From an uncultured Nocardioides sp. (GTDB lineage Bacteria; Actinomycetota; Actinomycetes; Propionibacteriales; Nocardioidaceae): 64,000 nucleotides of DNA. Below, in pieces: positions 8,370-19,609 of this stretch. Position 1 is the first letter of the stretch. Each line of letters starts with the position of its first letter. Under the pieces are notes generated by a model. It was not told the origin of the DNA and ran no database searches. It saw only the letters and a list, made by a program, of their open reading frames with translations. The stretch spans positions 22,027 to 86,026 of the forward strand of contig NZ_CANKYS010000015.1 in the NCBI RefSeq assembly GCF_947488025.1, read 5' to 3'. The position numbers were made by a program, and so were the translations under genes.

Positions 8370-9002
8370 TCAGCGGCAGATGTCGACGTCCTGCGAGCCC
8401 AGCACGCCGCCCGGGGCCGGTCGCATCGGCGCGAGCCAGCTCTGCGTCGTCGGCACGAACGCGATGCTGCCGTCGACCTCCCGGCGCACGCCGTCCACCC
8501 GCACCTTCTCGACGACGAGCGGCACGGTGACCGCGCGGCTGCGCACGCCCTCCCAGCAGGCCGACGCCTTCTTCTTGGTCACGGCCTCCTCGAGGGTGAC
8601 CGGGTCGCCGACGCCCTCGCCGTTGTAGCGCCAGGCGACGGTGGTGACGTAGCCGGTGTGTCCCTCCCACGGCGCGCGGACCGTGGCCGACATGCCCCAG
8701 GTGCGGCGGGTCGGGATCCGGAAGGAGACCCTCCCGTCGCGCACCTCCCTGGTCCGCGACTCCCAGACGTGGACGACGTCGGCATCGAGCGTGCTGCGCG
8801 CGTTGACGAGCTGGACCTCGCAGCCCTCGCAGTCGGCGACGGTGAAGGTCAGCGTCGTGCGGGCGGCCGCGCGGTCCTCGACCTGCGCATGGGCCGACGG
8901 TGTCGTCGCGGCCAGCGTTCCCGCGAGCAGCGCGGCGCCGGAGAGCCCGGAGCGGAAGGTGAGGCCGTACGGCCGGTGGGTGCGGGTGGTGCGGTGGGTC
9001 AT
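8370..9002 (-). CDS. Exported protein of unknown function
   Basis: The 210-residue product has a twin-arginine-free, basic N-region, a hydrophobic core (LSGAALLAGTLAATTPSAHA) and an AHA-Q cleavage site near residue 39, so it is predicted to be secreted by Sec. The mature part has a CEGCEV pair, two more cysteines near the C-terminus, and an alternating beta-rich pattern. I recognise no domain. The ATG at 9002 is preceded by GGGGAGACGAG, a good ribosome-binding sequence. The next gene upstream also encodes an envelope protein. Confidence 0.65.
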   Translation of the reverse strand: MTHRTTRTHRPYGLTFRSGLSGAALLAGTLAATTPSAHAQVEDRAAARTTLTFTVADCEGCEVQLVNARSTLDADVVHVWESRTREVRDGRVSFRIPTRRTWGMSATVRAPWEGHTGYVTTVAWRYNGEGVGDPVTLEEAVTKKKASACWEGVRSRAVTVPLVVEKVRVDGVRREVDGSIAFVPTTQSWLAPMRPAPGGVLGSQDVDICR

Positions 9003-9075
9003 CTCGTCTCCCCGTGAAGTGGTGTGTCGCTGTCTGGACGCACCTGCGGCCGGGGAGGTTGCATCCGGCAGGAGC

Positions 9076-9510
9076 TCAGTCGTCCTCGCCGAGGGTGTTG
9101 CGCTCCAGCTCGGCGAGCGTCGGTCGACCGCGGTTGCAGAACACCTCGAGGTCGACGGAGTTGCGGCCGTCGCTGAAGACCGCGTCGACGTCGTCGTCGG
9201 GACCCTTCTCCCAGCTCACGATGCGCCACCCCGCGTCCTTGTCGGGTCGTATGCCGACGCCGTACGCCCACGTGTCGCGGCACTCGACGAGGAAGGCCCC
9301 CCACTCCCCGGAGATCTCCTCCGACACGGCCGGGCCCTCGGGGTCGGGGACCGACGAGGGCGGCACCGAGACGTCGCGTGCGACCTCGTCGCCGACCGGT
9401 CCGCGGTCGCGGATGGTGGCGCCGACCGTCGACACCGCGAAGACGCCCACGAGCACGGCGACGACCGTGGTGGCGGCCCACAGGCCGACGAGCAGCATCC
9501 GACGTCTCAC
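9076..9510 (-). CDS. Membrane-anchored hypothetical protein
   Basis: A 144-residue protein with a basic N-terminus (MRRRM) and one hydrophobic segment at residues 5-28, then an acidic extracytoplasmic part (~115 residues) with two cysteines (VECRD, EVFCNRG) that could form a disulfide. The start is GTG 9510. It is divergent from the two-component system that begins at 9622, an arrangement often seen when the regulator controls the neighbour. I do not recognise a family. Confidence 0.6.
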   Translation of the reverse strand: MRRRMLLVGLWAATTVVAVLVGVFAVSTVGATIRDRGPVGDEVARDVSVPPSSVPDPEGPAVSEEISGEWGAFLVECRDTWAYGVGIRPDKDAGWRIVSWEKGPDDDVDAVFSDGRNSVDLEVFCNRGRPTLAELERNTLGEDD

Positions 9511-9621
9511 GGGCCCATCGTGCCCGCCGCCACGTCAGCGCGAGGTGAGGTGGTGGTTAAGGCAGTGCTAAGGCTCGCCCGCCGCACGGATCGTGGCACC
9601 TGCGGGCGGTACGGTCGCGGC

Positions 9622-10325
<704 letters not shown>

Positions 10326-10326
10326 G

Positions 10327-11625
10327 GTGCGCCGCAGCCTCCTGCTGACCGCGGCCGCGGCCGTCTCGATGGTGCTGCTGGCGATGCTCGTGCCGATGGC
10401 GATCCTCGTGCGCAGCTATGCGCTGGAGGACCGGTTGGCCCGGGCGGCGCTGGAGGTGCAGGCCGTGGAGACGGTCGTGTCCGGGCAGGACGCCGGCGCC
10501 GTCGGTCAGTACGTCGACCGGCTCAACGATGCAGAACGCCACACCCGGGTCACGGTGCTCTACCCCGACGGCCTCGAGATCGGCCCCGACCGCGGGCAGG
10601 ACGAGCTGGTCCTCGACGCCCGCAACACCGGCCGCGCCCGCGTCGACGACGTACCGGGCGGGTCGCAGATCCTCGTGCCGGTCTCCCGCGGCGGCAACTC
10701 CGCCCTCCCGTCGCAGACGCCGGTGATCCGGGTGGTCGTCGACGAGCCGGGCCTCGACTCGGCCGTCGGCGTGGCCTGGGGCCTGCTGGCCCTGCTGGCG
10801 CTGGCGCTGCTCGCAGGATCCCTCGTGGTCGTCGACCGCCTCGGGCGGTCGTTCGTGCTGCCGATCCGGCGCCTCGCCGAGCACACCCAGACGCTCGGCC
10901 GACCGGGCGCGGTCACCCCCGTCGCGAACCTCGAGGGGCCGCCGGAGGTGCAGGAGCTGGCCGGTGCCGTCGACCGCCTCGTCGGCCGCATCCAGCTGCT
11001 CCTCACCCGCGAGCGGGAGAGCGTCGCCGACCTCTCCCACCGCCTGCGCACGCCGGTCACGGCGCTGCGGCTGCGCGTCGAGACCGTCGACGACCCCGCC
11101 CTGCGCGACCGCCTGGCCGGGGACCTCGACGCGCTGCAGGCCACCGTCGACGAGATCGTCCGCGAGGCCCGACGGTCCGAGCGCGAGGGGCTCGATCCCC
11201 GCACCGACGCGGTCGCGGTGATCGCCGAGCGCGTGCGCCACTGGGAGGCGCTGGCGGAGGACCAGGGCCGCGCCTACGACCTGCGGCTGGCCACGTCCGG
11301 CCCGCTGCTGCGCGCCAGCCGCACCGACCTGGAGGCGATGGTCGACGTGCTGCTCGACAACGTCTTCTCCCACACCCCCGACGACGCCGCCGTCCGGATC
11401 ACGCTCGACGCCGACGACGACGCGGTCGAGCTGGTCGTCGAGGACGCGGGCCCCGGCCTGCCCGCGGACCTCGACGCGACGGGACGTGGCGAGAGCGGAT
11501 CGGGCTCGACCGGCCTGGGCCTCTCGATCGCCGCGCGCACCGCCGAGGACTCCGGCGGGGTGGTCACCACGGGCGCCTCGGACATGGGCGGAGCCCGGGT
11601 CGCCGTCACGTTGCGGACGGCCTGA
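10327..11625 (+). CDS. Sensor histidine kinase
   Basis: A 432-residue membrane kinase partnered with the regulator just upstream. Transmembrane segments at residues ~6-30 and ~145-167 enclose a periplasmic loop of about 115 residues, followed by a HAMP linker. The H-box is DLSHRLRTPVTALRL (phospho-acceptor His near residue 240), the N-box is LLDNVFSHT and the G boxes are DAGPGLP and STGLGLSIA. The short dimerisation and ATPase domains resemble the actinobacterial CseC/PhoR-like group. It is likely translated together with the regulator, since the stop and the GTG start are 1 bp apart. The stimulus is unknown; the flanking exported proteins suggest an envelope signal. Confidence 0.9.
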   Translation: MRRSLLLTAAAAVSMVLLAMLVPMAILVRSYALEDRLARAALEVQAVETVVSGQDAGAVGQYVDRLNDAERHTRVTVLYPDGLEIGPDRGQDELVLDARNTGRARVDDVPGGSQILVPVSRGGNSALPSQTPVIRVVVDEPGLDSAVGVAWGLLALLALALLAGSLVVVDRLGRSFVLPIRRLAEHTQTLGRPGAVTPVANLEGPPEVQELAGAVDRLVGRIQLLLTRERESVADLSHRLRTPVTALRLRVETVDDPALRDRLAGDLDALQATVDEIVREARRSEREGLDPRTDAVAVIAERVRHWEALAEDQGRAYDLRLATSGPLLRASRTDLEAMVDVLLDNVFSHTPDDAAVRITLDADDDAVELVVEDAGPGLPADLDATGRGESGSGSTGLGLSIAARTAEDSGGVVTTGASDMGGARVAVTLRTA

Positions 11626-11657
11626 CCCGGGCTCCGGTGCAGGGCTGCTGCGGTGGC

Positions 11658-12035
11658 TCAGCGCAGGGTGACCTTCAGCGAGCAGGACGACCCGCCGGCG
11701 GGGGTCACCGTCAGCTTGAAGGTGTCCTTGCCGGCCGTGTTGCGGCGGAACGTGTCGAGGTCGAGCTCGCCCTCGCCGTCGGCGCGCAGGACCCGCGACG
11801 TGGCGAGCGTGCCGTCGTGACGGATGGCGACGCGCCACTCGCTGCCGGGACGCGCGTTGTCGATGTCGGCGTCGACCTCGAAGCCGCCGCGCTCGCGATC
11901 GACGTTGAGCTCGTACATCGCACCGGCGCAGGTGCCGCGGCGCTCGACGTCGGCGCTGGCCGGGCCGGCGACGAGGACCGTGCTACCGGCCGCGGCGGTC
12001 GCGACGAGCGTGGTGGCGATGAGCGTCTTCTTCAT
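11658..12035 (-). CDS. Small exported protein, paralogue of the neighbouring gene
   Basis: A 125-residue precursor with a clean Sec signal peptide (MKKTLIATTLVATAAAGSTV, cleavage after ASA near residue 29). The mature ~96-residue domain begins RRGTCAGAMYELNVD and contains one cysteine near each end, probably a disulfide. It shares a pattern with the next gene: RGTCxGA.xEL, GGxEV, A.PG.EW.V, TP..G..C. The two are therefore tandem paralogues. It is convergent with the histidine kinase gene. No known domain is recognised; a small beta-sandwich is plausible. Confidence 0.7.
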   Translation of the reverse strand: MKKTLIATTLVATAAAGSTVLVAGPASADVERRGTCAGAMYELNVDRERGGFEVDADIDNARPGSEWRVAIRHDGTLATSRVLRADGEGELDLDTFRRNTAGKDTFKLTVTPAGGSSCSLKVTLR

Positions 12036-12091
12036 GGGGTGTCTCCTCGGGTGGGGCTGGATGTGGTGGCTGGGTGCGGTGGGTGGGTGGA

Positions 12092-12478
12092 TCAGGAGCC
12101 GAGCGTGGCGGTGCACGGCTCGCCGTCGGCAGGCGTGAACGTGACGGCGTACGTCGCGTCGCCGGGGTTGCCGTCGCTGAAGGCGTCGACGTCGATCTCG
12201 CCGTCCTCGTCGGTGGTGCGGGTGCCGGCGAGCAGCGACGTGTCGTCGCGCGTCAGCTCGACCTCCCACTCCTCACCGGGGCCGGCCGACTGCAGCTCGG
12301 CGCTCACCTCGGTGCCGCCGTCCTCCGCCTCGGCACTGAGCTCCCACGTCGCGCCGCCGCACGTGCCGCGTTCGCTGGTCTGGGCCTCCACGGCGTTGCC
12401 GACGGCCCACCAGGACCCGAGCCCGACCACGACCGCCGCTGCCACGACGCCTCCGATGACTGCCTTCTTCTTCTGCAC
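12092..12478 (-). CDS. Small membrane-anchored or exported protein, paralogue of the downstream gene
   Basis: A 128-residue protein starting at GTG 12478 with MQKKK, followed by a 20-residue hydrophobic segment (VIGGVVAAAVVVGLG) that may be a signal anchor, because no clear cleavage site follows. The exported part RGTCGGATWELSAEAEDGG... aligns along its length with the product of the gene at 11658-12035, including both cysteines and the PGxEWxV and TPADGxPC motifs. It is more acidic than its paralogue. The pair lies next to a two-component system and could be its target; this is an inference. Confidence 0.68.
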   Translation of the reverse strand: MQKKKAVIGGVVAAAVVVGLGSWWAVGNAVEAQTSERGTCGGATWELSAEAEDGGTEVSAELQSAGPGEEWEVELTRDDTSLLAGTRTTDEDGEIDVDAFSDGNPGDATYAVTFTPADGEPCTATLGS

Positions 12479-12602
12479 GCTTCCTCCTCCGTCGTCCGAC
12501 GCCGGGTGCGGCGCCGTGGAAGGAGGTTCGCGCGGGCGCGGCTAACCGCGCTCCAGCCCGCCGTTAAGGACAGGCAAAGGCCTGCATCGATCTTTCGCAG
12601 AG

Positions 12603-12620
12603 TCCCCGCTCATGCGGGGA
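12603..12620. terminator. GC-rich hairpin downstream of nadE
   Basis: TCCCCGC-TCAT-GCGGGGA forms a perfect 7-bp stem with a 4-nt loop about 60 bp past the nadE stop. There is no T-run on either strand, so termination is uncertain. The rest of the 200-bp gap between 12479 and 12681 shows no gene. Confidence 0.35.
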
Positions 12621-12681
12621 GTCCGTCACTTCGTGGGGTGTACAACCCCCTCCAGGTGTCGGACTTCCCCCGCAAGTCGCC

Positions 12682-14724
<2,043 letters not shown>

Positions 14725-14730
14725 GCGGTC

Positions 14731-14736
14731 ACTCTA
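14731..14736 (-). promoter_or_regulatory. Predicted -10 box of nadE, leaderless
   Basis: TAGAGT on the minus strand lies exactly six bases upstream of the nadE GTG. This spacing supports GTG 14724 as the true start. Confidence 0.5.
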
Positions 14737-14782
14737 GGGAACTCGGTGGACCACCCCGAGCCCGACGCGACAGGCTCCCCCC

Positions 14783-15667
14783 ATGGCCCTCGACATCAGC
14801 CCCTGCGTCACCGACGACGACTACGAGGAGTGGCGGCGCGTCCGGATCGCCGTCGTGCCCTACGAGCGCACCCAGTCGCTCGCCGAGCTGCGGGAGGGCG
14901 ACAAGCCCGCACGTCTCATGCTCCTGGCGCGCGTCGACGGAGAGGTCGTCGGGCACGGACTGGCCCAGCCGTCCGACACGAGCGGCGGCGGCTCGGTGAT
15001 CCCGCGGGTGCTGGAGGGCCATCGCCGCCGAGGTGTCGGTACGGCGCTGCTCGAGCGCCTCGTCGCACACGTCGCCGACCTCGGTCTGCCGACGCTGCGC
15101 GCCGGTGCCGACGACGACGCAGCCCTGGCCTTCGCCCACCGATTCGGCTTCAAGGAGGTCAACCGCGAGGTCGAGCAGACCTGTCGCCTGTCGGGTCCCG
15201 TCGAACCGCCCCCGGCCCCCGACGGCGTCGAGGTCGTCACCGCCCAGGAGCGGCCGGGCCTGTGGGAAGCCGCGTACGAGCGCTTCGGCCTCGAGGCGCT
15301 CGCCGACTTCGCCGTCGACACCCCGCTCGACGTCAGCCCCGAGCGGTGGGCGCGTGACTGGCTGGTCGACCCGATGTTCCTCGCCCTCCACGACGGCGAG
15401 GTCGTCGGGTGCGCCGGGCTCGGTCGCGACGCCGACGAGCCGACCCGCGCCGAGAACGGGCTGACGGCCGTACGCCGTGACTGGCGCGGCCGCGGCCTCG
15501 CGATCCACCTCAAGCTGGTCACCCTGGCCTGGGCCGCCGAGCACGGCATCGCCGAGGTCTACACCTGGACCCAGGACGGCAACGCCGCGATGCGCACGCT
15601 CAACACCCGGCTCGGCTACGAGACGACCCGCGTCGGGATCCAGCTCGCGCGGCCGCTGGACCGCTGA
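14783..15667 (+). CDS. Tandem GNAT-family N-acetyltransferase
   Basis: A 294-residue protein made of two GNAT domains. The first carries the acetyl-CoA loop EGHRRRGVGTALLERL (~residues 76-91). The second carries RRDWRGRGLAIHLKLVTLAW near residues 230-250, with a typical C-terminal NxxMrtLNxrLGYE motif. Both pyrophosphate loops (RRxGxG/A) are intact, so both halves could bind acetyl-CoA. The architecture resembles mycothiol synthase and related double GNATs, but it lacks clear MshD hallmarks, and the substrate is not inferable. It is transcribed away from nadE. Confidence 0.85.
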   Translation: MALDISPCVTDDDYEEWRRVRIAVVPYERTQSLAELREGDKPARLMLLARVDGEVVGHGLAQPSDTSGGGSVIPRVLEGHRRRGVGTALLERLVAHVADLGLPTLRAGADDDAALAFAHRFGFKEVNREVEQTCRLSGPVEPPPAPDGVEVVTAQERPGLWEAAYERFGLEALADFAVDTPLDVSPERWARDWLVDPMFLALHDGEVVGCAGLGRDADEPTRAENGLTAVRRDWRGRGLAIHLKLVTLAWAAEHGIAEVYTWTQDGNAAMRTLNTRLGYETTRVGIQLARPLDR

Positions 15668-15680
15668 CGCGCGAGAGACC

Positions 15681-15710
15681 TTTACCCGGCATCGCCGCCG
15701 GCCCTAGCGT
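15681..15710 (+). promoter_or_regulatory. Promoter of the sugar dehydrogenase gene
   Basis: A -35-like TTTACC (15681-15686) and a -10 TAGCGT (15705-15710) are separated by 18 bp. The box ends 7 bp before GTG 15718, so the transcript would be leaderless. Confidence 0.5.
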
Positions 15711-15717
15711 CGACGTC

Positions 15718-16891
15718 GTGCGCCTCACCGTCCGCAGGACCCGCGCGTCCGTGTCCCTCGCCGCCCTCCTCGTCACCGGCAGCCTCGCCGGCGGCCTGCC
15801 GACCGGGCCACCGCCCTCGGTCGCGGCCGCCGACACCGTGAGCGATCGCGAGGTGCGCGCCCCGCAGCTCCGGGTCCGCACGGTGGCGCGCGGCCTGCAG
15901 CACCCGTGGGACGTCCAGCAGGCAACGGCCGGCCGGCTCGTCGTTTCCGAGCGCGACCGCGCCCGCATCAGCGTCGTACGCAAGGGCGAGCGACGCACCC
16001 TGGCCGACCTGTCGCGGTTGATGTGGGTCTCCGGCGAGACCGGGCTGATGTCCCTCGCCGTCGACCCCGCCGCGCGCACGCTGTGGGCGTGCCACGGCAG
16101 CGCGAGGGGCGGCACCCACGTGCAGGTGAGCCGCTGGTGCGTCGACAGGAGGTGGACCCGTCTCAGCAGCCGTCGCACCCTTCTCACCGGCCTGCCCTCG
16201 ACGTCGGGCCGCCACGGCGGCTGCCGGCTGCTGCTCGACCGCGACAGCGACGCCCTTCTCGTCGGCACCGGTGACGCCGCGGTCGGCACCAACCCGCGCG
16301 ACCTCGACTCGCTCGGCGGCAAGGTCCTGCGGGTGCACCGCCGCACCGGCGCGCCGATGTCCGGCAACCCCTTCGTCGGTGCGAGCAGCGCGCGGCGGTT
16401 CGTGTGGACCTACGGCCACCGCAACGTGCAGGGCCTGGCCCAGCGCGACGACGGCTCGGTGTGGTCGGTCGAGCACGGCAGCCACCGCGACGACGAGGTC
16501 AACCGGCTCGTCGCCGGCGGTGACTACGGCTGGAACCCGGTCCCGGGTTACGACGAGACGGTCCCGATGACCGATCAGTCCCTGGCCGGCGAGCAGCAGG
16601 ACGCCGCCTGGTCCTCCGGTACCCCGACGATCGCCACCTCGGGAGCTGCGTGGGTCCGTGGTTCGCGGTGGGGCGCGCTCGAGGGGACCCTCGCCCGTCG
16701 CTGCGCTGAAGGGCTCTGAGGTGCTGTTCATGCGGTTCGACGCAGCCGGCGCCCTCACCTCGGTGACGCGCCCGCCCCGGCTGCAGCGGCTCGGCCGGCT
16801 GCGGTCGATCACGTCGGCGCGCGACGGCGACCTGCTCGTCACCACCGACAACGGCGCGCGCGACCGCGTCGTACGGGTGTCCCCGCGCTGA
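15718..16891 (+). pseudogene. PQQ-dependent (aldose) sugar dehydrogenase-like secreted protein, frameshifted
   Basis: The frame opens with a signal peptide (VSLAALLVTGSLAGGLPTG) and continues as a six-bladed propeller of the soluble glucose dehydrogenase/YliI type: GLQHPWDVQ, ETGLMSLAVDP, GGKVLRVHRRTG, YGHRNVQGLA, EHGSHRDDEVNRL and GGDYGWNPV are family motifs. The frame stops at 16719. The missing C-terminal blade continues in the +1 frame to 16891 (LKGSEVLFMRFD ... DNGARDRVVRVSPR). Removing one C from CCC at 16694-16696 restores a single ~390-residue protein reading LAVAALKGSEVLFM. As written, the protein would lose its last blade and is unlikely to fold. Confidence 0.8.
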
Positions 16892-16990
16892 GCGTGACCG
16901 TCGCCACAGCGCCCTACCCGCCGGTCGCGACTAGCCTGAGGAACGGTCCGTGGACTCCATCAGGGAGCCGCGAGATGACGAGGAGTGAGC

Positions 16991-17839
16991 ATGCCTGAAG
17001 AGACGGCCCCCTACGGCTCAGGCCCGACCGCCCCGGCTGCGCCGGTCAAGCGGGTCCGCACCCATCACCTGCGGGAGATGAAGGAGCGGGGCGAGAAGAT
17101 CACCATGCTGACGGCGTACGACATGTACACCGCCGCGACCTTCGACGAGGCCGGCATCGACCTGCTGCTCGTCGGCGACTCCGCCAGCAACAACGTCCTC
17201 GGCAACGAGACCTCCCTCCCGGTCACGGTCGACGAGCTCCTCCCCCTGACCCGTGCCGTGGCGCGGTCGGTGAAGCGCGCGATGGTCGTCGGCGACCTGC
17301 CGTTCGGCAGCTACCAGGCCTCGCCCGAGCAGGGCTACCTCACCGCGGTCCGCTTCATGAAGGAGGCCGGCGCCCACTGCGTCAAGCTCGAGGGTGGCGC
17401 CGAGATGGCCCCCGTCATCGAGAAGTGCACGCAGGGCGGCATCCCCGTCATGGCCCACATCGGCTTCACCCCGCAGTCCGAGCACACCCTCGGCGGCTAC
17501 CGCGTCCAGGGTCGCGGCGACGCGAGCGACCGGGTCATCGCCGACGCCCGTGCCGTGCAGGAAGCGGGCGCGTTCGCCGTCGTGATGGAGATGGTCCCCG
17601 GCGACGTCGCGGAGCGGATCAGCAAGGAGCTGACCATCCCGACCATCGGCATCGGCGCGGGCGCCGGCTGCGATGGCCAGGTCCTCGTCTGGCAGGACGC
17701 CTTCGGCCTGCGCACCGGCCGGATGGCGCGCTTCGTCAAGCAGTACGCCGACGTGCACGGGGTGCTGCTCGAGGCGGCCCGGGCGTACGCCGACGACGTC
17801 CGCGGCGGCACCTTCCCGGGCGCCGAGCACACGTTCTGA
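16991..17839 (+). CDS. panB: 3-methyl-2-oxobutanoate hydroxymethyltransferase
   Basis: PanB transfers a hydroxymethyl group from methylene-tetrahydrofolate to 2-oxoisovalerate, giving ketopantoate for pantothenate and CoA. The 282-residue (beta/alpha)8 protein shows the family blocks MLTAYDMYTAATFDEAGID, LLVGDSASNNVLG (metal-binding Asp), GDLPFGSYQ, VKLEGG, GIPVMAHIGFTPQ and TIGIGAGAGCDGQVLVWQD. ATG 16991 is chosen over GTG 16985 because GAGGAG ends 5 nt before it, whereas the same sequence abuts the GTG. It stands alone; panC and panD are not in the window. Confidence 0.95.
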   Translation: MPEETAPYGSGPTAPAAPVKRVRTHHLREMKERGEKITMLTAYDMYTAATFDEAGIDLLLVGDSASNNVLGNETSLPVTVDELLPLTRAVARSVKRAMVVGDLPFGSYQASPEQGYLTAVRFMKEAGAHCVKLEGGAEMAPVIEKCTQGGIPVMAHIGFTPQSEHTLGGYRVQGRGDASDRVIADARAVQEAGAFAVVMEMVPGDVAERISKELTIPTIGIGAGAGCDGQVLVWQDAFGLRTGRMARFVKQYADVHGVLLEAARAYADDVRGGTFPGAEHTF

Positions 17840-17921
17840 CGCTCGCGCCGACACGCGGGTCGGTGACAACCCGCGTCCGGCGCGGCAGGATCGGGCTTCC
17901 CGACGACGCGAGGAGCCCTCC

Positions 17922-18503
17922 GTGAGCGAGACCCCGGCCGAGAAGACGGCAGCCACCACGTCCACCGCCAAGACGACTCCAGCCAAGAAGACTCCAGCGA
18001 AGAAGACGACGGCCAAGAAGACGACGCCCGCGAAGAAGACCGCGGCCAAGAAGACGACTACCAGGAAGACAACGGCGAAGAAGGCGCCCGCCACGAAGAA
18101 GACCGCGGCGAAGTCCACCGCCACGAAGTCGACCGCCAGGAAGACCCCAGCCAAGAAGACCACGACCGCGAAGAGCACGACCAAGAAGACGACCGCCACG
18201 AAGCCGTCCACCAAGCCCGTGGCGACCTCGGCACGGCGCTCCCCTGCCGGGCGGGCCGCCGACGCCGGCAGCCAGGCGATCAGCACCGCCGCGATGGTCC
18301 AGAAGGTCGCGCAGGACACCGCCGAGCGGGTCGCGGCCGAGACGGCGGCCCGGGTGAGCAAGCAGTACGAGGCGGCGATCGCCGAGCTGACCAAGACCCT
18401 CGACAAGAACACCAAGCGCGCCCTGAAGAGCGTCCGTGCCGCCGCCGACGTCGCTCAGGCGGCGAACCCCGTCACGGGCAAGAAGAGCAAGAAGAAGAAG
18501 TGA
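17922..18503 (+). CDS. Lysine/threonine/alanine-rich histone H1-like protein
   Basis: The 193-residue product has a low-complexity basic half (residues ~8-110) built from repeats of the PAKKT, TAKKT and TTKKT type, similar to the tail of actinobacterial HupB and to H1-like proteins. A more ordered helical segment follows (~115-185; VQKVAQDTAERVAAETAARVS), possibly a coiled coil, and the protein ends in KKSKKKK. Such proteins condense DNA and are rich in acetylation targets. GTG 17922 follows AGGAGCCCTC. There is no N-terminal HU domain, so this is not HupB itself. The next gene on the opposite strand ends immediately after its stop. Confidence 0.8.
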   Translation: MSETPAEKTAATTSTAKTTPAKKTPAKKTTAKKTTPAKKTAAKKTTTRKTTAKKAPATKKTAAKSTATKSTARKTPAKKTTTAKSTTKKTTATKPSTKPVATSARRSPAGRAADAGSQAISTAAMVQKVAQDTAERVAAETAARVSKQYEAAIAELTKTLDKNTKRALKSVRAAADVAQAANPVTGKKSKKKK

Positions 18504-18728
18504 TCAGTTGTCCGGGGTGCCGTCGGTGAGGCCGTCGCCGGAGCCCGGGCCGTCGTCGTTCCACTTCGGGTCGTTGTCCCACTCCTCGTTGCGCTCCTCG
18601 ACCTTCTCGAGCGCACGCGAGGCCTCCGCGGACGAGGCGTAGGGCCCGAGGCGGTCGGCGTTCTTGCAGCCGTCCCTGCCCTCGACCGTGTGGTGGGTCA
18701 GGCAGAACCAGTATTCGTTCTCGCTCAT
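18504..18728 (-). CDS. Small conserved actinobacterial hypothetical protein
   Basis: A 74-residue acidic protein: MSENEYWFCLTHHTVEGRDG, then a SPOR-like stretch with GPYASSAEASRALEKVEERNEEW, then an Asp/Gly-rich tail. The CLTHHTVE/C pair could bind a metal. Short proteins with this opening are common in actinobacteria upstream of or divergent from map, as here, but no function is known to me. It is convergent with the histone-like gene, with stop codons directly abutting, and divergent from map with only 22 bp between the starts. Confidence 0.65.
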   Translation of the reverse strand: MSENEYWFCLTHHTVEGRDGCKNADRLGPYASSAEASRALEKVEERNEEWDNDPKWNDDGPGSGDGLTDGTPDN

Positions 18729-18738
18729 GCGCCGAAAC

Positions 18739-18744
18739 TACACT
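18739..18744 (+). promoter_or_regulatory. Predicted -10 box of map, leaderless
   Basis: TACACT ends six bases before GTG 18751. This spacing supports that GTG and argues against the upstream part of the open frame, which overlaps the divergent small gene. Confidence 0.5.
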
Positions 18745-18750
18745 CGCGCC

Positions 18751-19599
18751 GTGCCTGTCGTATCCCCCGCAGAGGTATCTGCGCGTCGTGCCGTGCCCGC
18801 CCACATCGTCCGCCCGGACTACGTCGACCTGCCGAAGCCGCAGCGGTTCACCGGCGAGGAGGTCAAGGACGCCGAGACCATCGAGCGCATGCGGGTCGCG
18901 GGCCGTCTGGCCGCCCAGGCGCGCGACCTCGTCGGCTCCCACGTCGTACCCGGTGTCACCACCGACGAGCTCGACCGCATCGGCCACGAGTTCCTCTGCG
19001 ACCACGGCGCCTACCCCTCGACGCTCGGCTACCGCGGCTTCCCGAAGTCGCTGTGCTCCAGCGTCAACGAGGTGATCTGCCACGGCATCCCCGACGCGCG
19101 GGTCGTCGAGGACGGCGACATCGTCAACATCGACATCACCGCCTACATCGGCGGCGTCCACGGCGACACCAACGCCACGTTCCTCGCCGGCGACGTCGAC
19201 GAGGAGTCCCGCCTGCTCGTCGAGCGCACGAAGGAGGCTCTCGACCGGGCGATCAAGGCGGTCAAGCCCGGCCGCCGGGTCAACATCATCGGTCGCGTCA
19301 TCGAGGCGTACGCCAAGCGCTTCGGTTACGGCGTCGTGCGCGACTTCACCGGCCACGGCATCGGCACCGCGTTCCACTCCGGACTGATCATCCCGCACTA
19401 CGACGACGAGCGCTTCGACGACGAGATCCGCGTCGGGATGACCTTCACGATCGAGCCCATGCTCAACCTCGGCACGCCCGACTACGACATGTGGGACGAC
19501 GGGTGGACGGTCGTGACCAAGGACCGCCGCCGCTCCGCGCAGTTCGAGCACACCCTCCTCGTCACCGAGGATGGCGCCGAGGTGCTGACGCACCCCTAG
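18751..19599 (+). CDS. map: Type I methionine aminopeptidase
   Basis: Removes the initiator methionine from nascent proteins in the cytosol. The 282-residue protein has the actinobacterial N-terminal extension (PAHIVRPDYVDLP), followed by the pita-bread catalytic domain. The metal ligands are visible: the first Asp in NIDITAYIGG, the second in HGDTNATF, His in FTGHGIGTAFH, Glu in TFTIEPML and the last Glu in QFEHTLLVTEDG. GTG 18751 is preferred because of the TACACT box six bases upstream. rnpB begins about 10 bp after the stop. Confidence 0.95.
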   Translation: MPVVSPAEVSARRAVPAHIVRPDYVDLPKPQRFTGEEVKDAETIERMRVAGRLAAQARDLVGSHVVPGVTTDELDRIGHEFLCDHGAYPSTLGYRGFPKSLCSSVNEVICHGIPDARVVEDGDIVNIDITAYIGGVHGDTNATFLAGDVDEESRLLVERTKEALDRAIKAVKPGRRVNIIGRVIEAYAKRFGYGVVRDFTGHGIGTAFHSGLIIPHYDDERFDDEIRVGMTFTIEPMLNLGTPDYDMWDDGWTVVTKDRRRSAQFEHTLLVTEDGAEVLTHP

Positions 19600-19609
19600 A
19601 CTCGGCTCT

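Noticed and set aside
12603..12620. CCCCGC-TCAT-GCGGGG resembles the core of a type I-E CRISPR repeat
   Set aside because: It occurs once, has no second copy at spacer distance, and no cas genes are present. It is a simple hairpin after nadE.
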